Assembly (NCBI GenBank): GCA_028278425.1
Contig: JANQEJ010000056.1
Coordinates: forward strand, 1-56,877
Length of the DNA stretch: 56,877 nt
Direction of reading: 5' to 3'
From: Planctomycetota bacterium
GTDB taxonomy: Bacteria; Planctomycetota; UBA1135; GCA-002686595
How positions within the stretch are numbered: the first letter of the stretch is position 1; every line of letters begins with the position of its first letter. A model generated the notes under the pieces. It did no database searches. It had not been told where the DNA came from and was given only the letters and a program-made list of their open reading frames with translations. Positions 31,621-38,819 of the stretch are shown here, in pieces. The position numbers were made by a program, and so were the translations under genes.

Positions 31621-34110
31621 CTAGAGCCGCACCACCATGCTCCCCACGGGGGCGTCAGCGGCGCGCAGCTCCTCGACCTCGACGGAGCGCCCGGCGTCCG
31701 GGTCCTCGACGCGGACGGTGTAGTTCCCCGGCGCGAACACCCACGGCCGGAACGTGTCGCCCCGCAGGCGCAGGGCGTAAACCAATGCGCCCGCGCCGTC
31801 GAACACCTGCACCACGGGATCCGCCGCGCCCTCGATCCGCAGCTCGGGCAGCCAGGCGACCGGCTCGCGCCCGTAGCAGCTCCGCTCGCTCACCGCGACC
31901 GGCCAGCCGTCGTACTGCGCATCCGCGCCGCGCATCCAGCACTCGGCGGTGATCGTGCGCGCCGACTTGCGGAACCGCACGATGCCGTAACCCGGCATCT
32001 GGTCGTGCAGCGCGTCGGGCTCTAGCCCCGTCGGACCTTCGGGGTTCGTCGCGGCGAAGACGGTGACGCGGTTCCCCAGACCGTCGAAGCGCGAGCCGGC
32101 GTAGTCCGGACGGCCGGACAGCGGCACCTCGGCCCGTCCCGGCGGACGCCAGGAGCGCGCGTAGAAGTTCGCGATCGCGGGCATCGTGAAGCTCCACGTC
32201 GCGTCGTCCCAGTCGTCGATCCCGTGGTGCACCATCGTCGCGAGGTGCTGGTCGCCCGCGACGTGGAACGCGAAGCAGCGCCGCAAGGCGTCGAGCGCGC
32301 GGTTGCGCCCGCTCTGCGGCCAGCCGTTCGAGTCGAGGTCCGCCACCAGGTAGTCCTGGTTGCGGCCGTGGTGCGTCGCCAGATTCGCGAAGGGGCTCTG
32401 CGAGAGCGCGGCCTTCATGTCGGTCCCGCGCCAGTCGCGCGCCCAGGCGTCGAGGAACGCGAGCTGGCGCTCGCCCAGGAGCGTGAGCCCCGGCGCGTCC
32501 GCCGTCTTCGGATCGAACTCCGGATCGACGACGTGGTCCGGCCGCGGCCCGCCGAGCTCGAGGCCGGCGCAGCCCGACTTGAACTTGCGGTCCTCGAGGA
32601 TGGCGAACGAGACGCGGCCGTAGACGAGGTTCGTGAAATAGACGCCGATCCCCTGCTCGATCGGCGTCGGGTCGTACGGATCGGGCAGGTGGCTCGTCTG
32701 CGTGCGCTCGACCATCCGTACCCAGTCGGCCGGCATGACGTAGCCGCCCTTGTTGTCGCGGTCGGTCGCGCGGCCGCCCGCGCCCCAGATGTTCCCCTGG
32801 TACACGTCGTGGTCGTCGGGGATCGTCACGCACGGCACGTCGCGCGCGAGGTCGCCGAAGGCCCAGCACCAGAGGTACCACTTGTAGAGGTAATCGAGCT
32901 CCGGGTCGTGCTTCTTCTCGGCGCGCGTCGGGCTCGCGCCCTCGTAGATCTGGTCGCCGGCGAAGAACAGCAGGTCGGGATCGTGCGCGCGCAGGCGCTC
33001 GAGCGTCTCGCCGTGGGGGAACCACAACGCCTCAGCGTTCCACGGGTAGCCCGGCCGCCCGAAGCCGAAGCGCGTGTTGTGGTTGCACGACAGCGCCGCG
33101 AGCACGATCTCGTCCTCGTCGACCGGGTCGCGCCGCACTGTTCCCTCCCACTCTTGGCCCGCGTAGACCAGCCGGTAGGGAACGTCGCGCCTCGATTCCC
33201 AGTCGGGCACGCGGAAGGTCGCCGTCCAGCCCGGCGTGACGACCGGCGCGCGCGCGATCTCCTCCCAGGCCCGGTCGCGTCGAACCTCGAGCACGACCTC
33301 GCGCGGATCCGCTTCGCCGACCGGCATGAGCTGCGCGGTCATCTTCAGCACGCTCCGCGACAGCGTGTGCATCGCGCTCAGGATCGGGCCGGCGCGCCGC
33401 TCGGGATGTACTTCGAGGCGCGAGCCCTCCATGGCGAGGTCGTCGAACCAGAAACCCGCCTTGTCCGCGGCCAACGCGACGTTGCCGGCGAGAAGCTCCG
33501 CCGAAACCTCGTGCAGGATGCGGCCGAGGTGCGCGCCGCTCTTCCCGTCGAACGCCTCGACGCGCACGAGCGCGTTGCCGTCGCCCGTGGTGGAGGCGAC
33601 GACGTCGAGCCGCACGTCGCGCGGCTCGGGCAGCCCGGGGAGCCGCACCGGCTCCGCCTCCTTGGACGTGTTGTCGCGCAGGACGAGCCGGCCGTCCGCC
33701 GTCACGCCGGCGAAGAGCCCGCCGTCGGGTCCCGGCGCCGATTGGACGAGCGCGGCCGCCCGCCAGTCGAGGTCGGGCGAGCCGGCGCCGAGCAGAAGGC
33801 CGGCCGACGCCTCCGGAGGCGCCTCGTCTCCGACGAGGCCGAGCCGCACGGTCGCGCTCACCTCGCCCTCGCCGGCGCCGACGCGCCGCGTCAGGAGGTG
33901 CAGCGTGCGAACCGGAAGCCGGGTGTCCACGCACTCGATCCGCCCGTCGCGCAGCCGCCAGTCCTGGAGGCGGTTCGCCCAGAACTGCGGGCCGATCCAG
34001 ACCCGGTCGGCATCCGCGGGCCACGGGCTCGCGAGCAACGACGGGTTCGCGGTGCAAGCTCCTAGGGCGAACGAGGCGAGGAGGGCGAGCGGGGCGAGCG
34101 GTCGGAGCAT
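31621..34110 (-). CDS. PhoD-like phosphatase/phosphodiesterase lipoprotein
   Basis: Encodes 829 residues. The lipobox LGAC puts the modified Cys at 19. The middle part is a PhoD-type metallophosphatase: LSCNHNTRFGFG, FFAGDQIYEG (about residue 384), IPDDHDVYQGN, ATHHGRNQD and HVAGDQHLATMVHHG supply the metal ligands. The first ~270 residues form a laminin-G/jelly-roll-like domain (DLDWRAAALVQ, GNVALAADKAGFWFDDLAM) that may bind a polymer. The C-terminal part is beta-rich. PhoD enzymes cleave phosphodiesters such as phospholipids or teichoic acids. It starts only 28 bases from the divergent fucosidase gene. Confidence 0.87.
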   Translation of the reverse strand: MLRPLAPLALLASFALGACTANPSLLASPWPADADRVWIGPQFWANRLQDWRLRDGRIECVDTRLPVRTLHLLTRRVGAGEGEVSATVRLGLVGDEAPPEASAGLLLGAGSPDLDWRAAALVQSAPGPDGGLFAGVTADGRLVLRDNTSKEAEPVRLPGLPEPRDVRLDVVASTTGDGNALVRVEAFDGKSGAHLGRILHEVSAELLAGNVALAADKAGFWFDDLAMEGSRLEVHPERRAGPILSAMHTLSRSVLKMTAQLMPVGEADPREVVLEVRRDRAWEEIARAPVVTPGWTATFRVPDWESRRDVPYRLVYAGQEWEGTVRRDPVDEDEIVLAALSCNHNTRFGFGRPGYPWNAEALWFPHGETLERLRAHDPDLLFFAGDQIYEGASPTRAEKKHDPELDYLYKWYLWCWAFGDLARDVPCVTIPDDHDVYQGNIWGAGGRATDRDNKGGYVMPADWVRMVERTQTSHLPDPYDPTPIEQGIGVYFTNLVYGRVSFAILEDRKFKSGCAGLELGGPRPDHVVDPEFDPKTADAPGLTLLGERQLAFLDAWARDWRGTDMKAALSQSPFANLATHHGRNQDYLVADLDSNGWPQSGRNRALDALRRCFAFHVAGDQHLATMVHHGIDDWDDATWSFTMPAIANFYARSWRPPGRAEVPLSGRPDYAGSRFDGLGNRVTVFAATNPEGPTGLEPDALHDQMPGYGIVRFRKSARTITAECWMRGADAQYDGWPVAVSERSCYGREPVAWLPELRIEGAADPVVQVFDGAGALVYALRLRGDTFRPWVFAPGNYTVRVEDPDAGRSVEVEELRAADAPVGSMVVRL

Positions 34111-34138
34111 GGCGAGAGGACTTTGGGGGAGTAGGGTG

Positions 34139-35965
34139 ATGCGGATGATAGCGCCGTTCCTCCTCGCAGCCTCGCTCCTCGCCGCTCCGCAGGAGCGTTT
34201 CGAACCCACCTGGGAGTCGCTGAACACCCACGCGTGCCCGCAGTGGTTCCGCGACGCCAAGTTCGGGATCTTCATCCACTGGGGCGTCTACTCGGTCCCG
34301 TCGTTCTGCGACACGAGCACGTACTCGGAGTGGTACCGCCACTGGGTCGACACGAACGCCCACGACGGGCTCGAGCGGCGCTTTCACGCGGAGAACTACG
34401 GCGCCGACTTCCCGTACGAGGACTTCGCGCCGATGTTCCGCGCCGAGCTCTACGACCCGGCGGAATGGGCGAGCGTCTTCCGCCGCGCTGGCGCGAGGTA
34501 CGTCGTCCTGACGTCGAAGCACCACGACGGCTACGCGCTGTGGCCGAGCGCCGAGGCGAGCGCCTCGCGCGGCCACCCCTGGAACGCGGCCGAGGTGGGG
34601 CCGAAGCGCGACGTCCTCGGCGAGCTGACCGAAGCCGTGCGCGCCGAGGGGCTCAAGATGGGGCTCTACTACTCCTTCATGGAGTGGCACAACCCGGTGT
34701 TCGACCGCGACATCCCGGAGTACGTCGAGACCGTGATGTTCCCGCAGGTGAAGGACCTGATCTCCAGGTACCACCCGGCGGTCTTCTGGCCCGACGGCGA
34801 GTGGAACCACCCGGACACGACGTGGCGCAGCACGGAGCTCCTCTCCTGGATCTACAACCACGCGCCGAACAAGGACGAGATCGTCGTCAACGACCGTTGG
34901 GGGCGGGGGCTCCGCGCGAAGAGCGGCGACTACTACACGACCGAGTACGGCCGCCACGGCGGAGCGGACGCGACGTCGAACGTGCGGCCGTGGGAGGAGT
35001 GCCGCGGCATCGGGCACTCGTTCGCCTGGAACCGCAACGAACCGTACGAGATCTACCTGTCGCGGACGGAGTGCGTGCGGTTGCTCATCGACATCGTGAG
35101 CCAGGGCGGGACGCTGCTGCTCGACGTCGGCCCGACCGCCGACGGACGCATCCCGCTCATCATGCAGGACCGGCTGCTCGCGATGGGGCGGTGGCTCGAC
35201 GCAAACGGCGAGGCGATCTACGCGTCGGAGAAGAGCCCGTTCCGCCACGCGCCCTGGGGGGCGGCGACGGCCAGGGGATCGACCCTCTACCTTCACGTGT
35301 ACGACTGGCCCGAAGACGACCGGATCGTCGTCGCGCGGCTCGAGAGCGAGGCGAAGGGCGCAAGGATGCTCGCAGGGCGCCGGCCGGCTCTGCCGGTCGC
35401 GAGGCTCGAGACCGGCGGGGTCGAGGTCGACCTGAGCGGCGAGCACCCGTTCGAGCACGCGTCCGTGATCGCGCTCGAGCTCGACGGAGCTCCGCGGGTC
35501 GACGATCGCATCCACCCGGGCGCCGACGGGACCCTCGTGCTGCACGCCGCGACCGCGGAGACCTTCGGCGGCGGACTTCGGTTGGAAGCGAGCCAGCCCG
35601 GCAAACGCCCCGACGGGCTGCCGCCCGCTGCGCTCGAGCCCGACACGAACCTCGGCTACTGGTCCGAACCCGAGAGCGGCGCGCGCTGGGAGGCCGCCCT
35701 CGCGCCGGGGACCGTCTACGACGTCGTCCTCGTCTACGGTTGCGCGCCCGGCCAGGAGGGGAGCACCGGCGTCCTCTCCGTCGGCGGAGTCGAGACCCAC
35801 ATCGAAATCCGGGAAGCCACGGGGGCCTGGCACGATTACGCCGAGCTTCCACTCGGCACGGTGTCGTCGGCGGAGGGCGGCACGCAGATCGCCGTCCGCG
35901 CGACGCGCGTGGCCGCCGGCGCCGCCCTCAACCTGCGGGCGTTGATCCTTGTCCCAAGACGCTGA
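34139..35965 (+). CDS. Secreted GH29 alpha-L-fucosidase
   Basis: Encodes 608 residues with a signal peptide (MRMIAPFLLAASLLAAPQ). The GH29 barrel is complete: WFRDAKFGIFIHWGVYSVPS, YVVLTSKHHDGYALWPS, GLYYSFMEWHNP and the nucleophile Asp219 in VFWPDGEW. The ~170-residue C-terminal part is beta-sandwich. It removes fucose from glycans such as algal or host fucosyl polymers. A GGGGGAG ribosome site supports ATG 34139; ATG 34145 is an alternative. Confidence 0.93.
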   Translation: MRMIAPFLLAASLLAAPQERFEPTWESLNTHACPQWFRDAKFGIFIHWGVYSVPSFCDTSTYSEWYRHWVDTNAHDGLERRFHAENYGADFPYEDFAPMFRAELYDPAEWASVFRRAGARYVVLTSKHHDGYALWPSAEASASRGHPWNAAEVGPKRDVLGELTEAVRAEGLKMGLYYSFMEWHNPVFDRDIPEYVETVMFPQVKDLISRYHPAVFWPDGEWNHPDTTWRSTELLSWIYNHAPNKDEIVVNDRWGRGLRAKSGDYYTTEYGRHGGADATSNVRPWEECRGIGHSFAWNRNEPYEIYLSRTECVRLLIDIVSQGGTLLLDVGPTADGRIPLIMQDRLLAMGRWLDANGEAIYASEKSPFRHAPWGAATARGSTLYLHVYDWPEDDRIVVARLESEAKGARMLAGRRPALPVARLETGGVEVDLSGEHPFEHASVIALELDGAPRVDDRIHPGADGTLVLHAATAETFGGGLRLEASQPGKRPDGLPPAALEPDTNLGYWSEPESGARWEAALAPGTVYDVVLVYGCAPGQEGSTGVLSVGGVETHIEIREATGAWHDYAELPLGTVSSAEGGTQIAVRATRVAAGAALNLRALILVPRR

Positions 35966-36001
35966 GTCCCGGGACCGGACGGCACCGTCCCTTCCACCGC
36001 C

Positions 36002-37492
36002 ATGATGCACCTCAAGCTCCTCCTGCTCCTCGCTCCGTTCGCGGCGGCACCTCAGGACGCGGAGATGCCCGACCTCACCGCCGGCCTCTGGTCGGGCGGC
36101 TACGGCGTACCCGACGGCGACGAGCCGCGCTGGAGCTCGATGTACGCGCGGTTCGAGCGCGACGGCGAGGAGCTGGTCGCCGACCTCAACCCCGGCCGCG
36201 CCGAGCCCCTCCGGGTGGAGGTTGCCCTCGACGGGGACGAGCTCAGCTTCGCGCACCCCGGGGAAGAGCGGGACGTGAAGTACTCGCTCCGCTACGCCGA
36301 CGGCGCGCTACGCGGCACGCGGCGGGAGGGGCGCGAGACGGAGCCGGTGCTCCTCGTTCACGAGCCGCTCTTCGACGACGCGAAGCTGGCGTCCTGCGCC
36401 GGCGTGTACGGCGTCGACGACGAGCACCGCATCTCGGTCGTGAAGTCCAAGCACCTGATCCTCACCGACTTCGGCCGCGGGCATCACAGAGTGCTCTACG
36501 TCACCGGCGAGGACGAGCTCTCCGCCGGGCCGGCCTTCGCCCTTCCCGAGCCCAGCGAGCTGACCGTCGCGTTCGAGCGGGACGAAGCCGGTGAGGTCGT
36601 CGGGCTCACGCTGCGCGAGGCGGCCGGCGCGACGTTTCGCGCCAAACGGCGGCCGGACCTCCGCACCGAGCCGTTCGCGTTCCAGACCGCGGACGACCTC
36701 ACGATCCGCGGAACGCTGACGCTTCCCGCGGGCGACGGTCCGCACCCCGCGGTCGTTTGGGTCCATGGCTCCGGCCGGGCGTCCCGGGCCGGGGGCGGCG
36801 TTTGGGCCCAGTTCTTCCCCGACCGCGGCTTCGCGTTCCTCGCCGTGGACAAGCGCGGTGTTGGGGAGTCCGACGGCAAATACGAGATGCCCGACGGCGG
36901 ACACGACAACGTGCCGCACATGATGCGCCGCGCCCGCGACGTGCGCTCCGCCGTCGCCGCCTTGAAGGCGCGCGACGACGTCGACGGCGAAGAGGTCGGC
37001 CTCTCCGGCATCAGCCAGGCCGGCTGGGTCATTCCCCTGGCCGCGGAGCACGGCGAGGTGGCCTTCTGCATCACGCTCTCCGGCGGCGCGACGCGGATCG
37101 GTTACGAAAGCCGCTTCAGCAAGCTCGCCGCCGAGAACGAGTCGAGCGCGAAGAACCGGACCATCGACGAGGCCTACGCCGCGATGGAGGACTTCCGGCC
37201 GCGCGACTACGACTTCCGCAAGCACTTCGCCGCGGTGTCCTGCCCGGCGCTCTGGCTCTACGGCGACCGCGACCGCTCGAACCCCTCGCGCCTCTGCGTC
37301 GAGCTGATCGAGGCCATCGCGCGCGAGGGCGGCAACGACTTCACGGTCAAGCTCTTCCCGACCGCCAACCACGGCCTCAAGGTCGCCCGCCTCGGCGGCG
37401 CGCGCGAGAGCGCGATGCTCGGCCGCTACGAGCCGGAGCTCTTCGTGACGGCGGTCCGCTGGCTCAAGGAGAAGAGCTTCGGGCCGAGGTAG
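36002..37492 (+). CDS. Secreted alpha/beta hydrolase (acyl-peptidase/esterase-like)
   Basis: Encodes 496 residues. A signal peptide (residues 2-16) is followed by a ~210-residue beta-rich N-terminal domain, then an alpha/beta hydrolase: PAVVWVHGSGRASR in the oxyanion hole, Ser338 in GISQAGW, an Asp in YGDRDRSNPS and His457 in ANHGLK. It belongs to the dienelactone-hydrolase/S9-related secreted group. Downstream of the fucosidase by 36 bases, so it is probably in the same transcript and may act on a de-acylated or ester-linked glycan. Confidence 0.87.
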   Translation: MMHLKLLLLLAPFAAAPQDAEMPDLTAGLWSGGYGVPDGDEPRWSSMYARFERDGEELVADLNPGRAEPLRVEVALDGDELSFAHPGEERDVKYSLRYADGALRGTRREGRETEPVLLVHEPLFDDAKLASCAGVYGVDDEHRISVVKSKHLILTDFGRGHHRVLYVTGEDELSAGPAFALPEPSELTVAFERDEAGEVVGLTLREAAGATFRAKRRPDLRTEPFAFQTADDLTIRGTLTLPAGDGPHPAVVWVHGSGRASRAGGGVWAQFFPDRGFAFLAVDKRGVGESDGKYEMPDGGHDNVPHMMRRARDVRSAVAALKARDDVDGEEVGLSGISQAGWVIPLAAEHGEVAFCITLSGGATRIGYESRFSKLAAENESSAKNRTIDEAYAAMEDFRPRDYDFRKHFAAVSCPALWLYGDRDRSNPSRLCVELIEAIAREGGNDFTVKLFPTANHGLKVARLGGARESAMLGRYEPELFVTAVRWLKEKSFGPR

Positions 37493-37510
37493 GCCGAGCG
37501 CCCGGGCACG

Positions 37511-38695
37511 TCAGCTCTCGGTGGAAGGAGCCTTACCCGTTCCGCCGCAGTCGGGACACTTGTCCTTCATCGTGAAGAAGCCCTGTTGTCGGTCGACCTG
37601 TCCGGTGCCGTTGCACTTTGAGCACGGCGTAGCATTGGGATCCAGCGGCGCCTTCTGCCGGAAGTCGCCGAAGATCCCCCCAAACGTGCTAAAGATGTCC
37701 TCGAAGTCCCTGAAGGACTCTTTGCGCCGTGGCTTGGCCACAGCTTCCTTCTGCATGTCATCGGGGATTTCGACGACGGACAAGTCGACCGCATCGAGCA
37801 CCTCATTCCTTCCAGAACCGAGGTCTCGCGCCGTCACGGTCATGATCAGGTTTTGGTCAACACTTGTGGTCACTTCGATCTGCGGAACTCCGCGATCCGC
37901 CGGCGGGATGCCGTCCAGATTGAATGTGCCGAGGGGAAGGTTGTCCTTTGCGTTCTCGCGCTCGCCCCAGACCAGGGTCACGGTCACCGTTTCCTGATTG
38001 TCGGCGGCGGTCGAAAAGGTCTGACTTTCCTCGGTCGGGAGTGAAGTTCCCTTGTAGATCAGCGGAGTTGCCACGCCTCCGAGAGTCTCGATGCAGACCG
38101 TCAACGGCATTCCACCATTCTCGTCCCGTGAACGGAGCGGTGACTTGACCGACGCGGCGCGCAAGTTGTCCGTCGCGTCCGAAGCACCAACTTTGGATTC
38201 CGTCTGATTCGACCCGACGGCGGAATCCGTCGGCGGCCTCAAGACCTTTTCGAGCACGCGCAGCAGACTGTCCAGATCCGCGTGAAACCGAGTGAAGCTG
38301 ACGAGCTTGGCATTGCGACGGCACAGATCACCGAGCTCGTCAGGCAAGTCCTGTCGATTCGGCATGTCGGCTTCATCGATGAGGATCGGAATCACCCGAA
38401 TGCCGCGGCTTAGAGCCGTCGAAATCTCGACGCGCACCCAGTCCAGCGGATCATCGATGCGCCGCCGTCCGACGGAGTCCTTGGCGGTGAGCCAATCTCG
38501 GCCAATGACCGCCAGAAGCACGTCACAGGAGCCGACGATCGCTTCGATTCTCGAGACATAGTCTTCGCCGGGCTCGATGTCGCTCACGTCCAGGAACAAG
38601 TTCCCGCGGTCAAGAGCCTCGGACAAACGATCGTAAAGCCTTCCGACGGCCCAGCGAGCATCGGTTCGTCGGTAGCTAATGAACACACGCGCCAT
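37511..38695 (-). CDS. TIR domain fused to DnaK-type substrate-binding domain and DnaJ-type zinc finger
   Basis: Encodes 394 residues. Residues 1-152 are a TIR domain (RVFISYRRTDARWAV, GNLFLDVSDIEPGEDY, VLLAVIGRDWL, DWVRVEISTALSRGIRVIPI); Glu90 sits where the catalytic Glu of TIR NADases such as SARM1 lies. After a polar linker, residues 197-292 match the DnaK substrate-binding beta-domain (LTVCIETLGGVATPLI, FSTAADNQETVTVTLVWGER, LGTFNLDGIPPADRGVPQIE). Then comes a G/F-like FEDIFSTFGGIFGDF (331-345) and two CxxCxGxG zinc repeats (358-387) with the DnaJ-like QGFFT between. No Hsp70 ATPase and no HPD J-domain are present. The gene is less GC-rich than its neighbours. Likely stress- or phage-sensing; the effector role is inferred. 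Confidence 0.9.
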   Translation of the reverse strand: MARVFISYRRTDARWAVGRLYDRLSEALDRGNLFLDVSDIEPGEDYVSRIEAIVGSCDVLLAVIGRDWLTAKDSVGRRRIDDPLDWVRVEISTALSRGIRVIPILIDEADMPNRQDLPDELGDLCRRNAKLVSFTRFHADLDSLLRVLEKVLRPPTDSAVGSNQTESKVGASDATDNLRAASVKSPLRSRDENGGMPLTVCIETLGGVATPLIYKGTSLPTEESQTFSTAADNQETVTVTLVWGERENAKDNLPLGTFNLDGIPPADRGVPQIEVTTSVDQNLIMTVTARDLGSGRNEVLDAVDLSVVEIPDDMQKEAVAKPRRKESFRDFEDIFSTFGGIFGDFRQKAPLDPNATPCSKCNGTGQVDRQQGFFTMKDKCPDCGGTGKAPSTES

Positions 38696-38819
38696 GACCG
38701 CATCCTAAAGACCGGCGATCTCCTTGCGAAACCCAGGCCGCGTCCGACGCGGCGCGCTCGTCAAGAAGTCCGAGGTTTCTCGCCAAGGGAACCCCCGCCG
38801 CGGGGAGGGGAGGGTAGAG

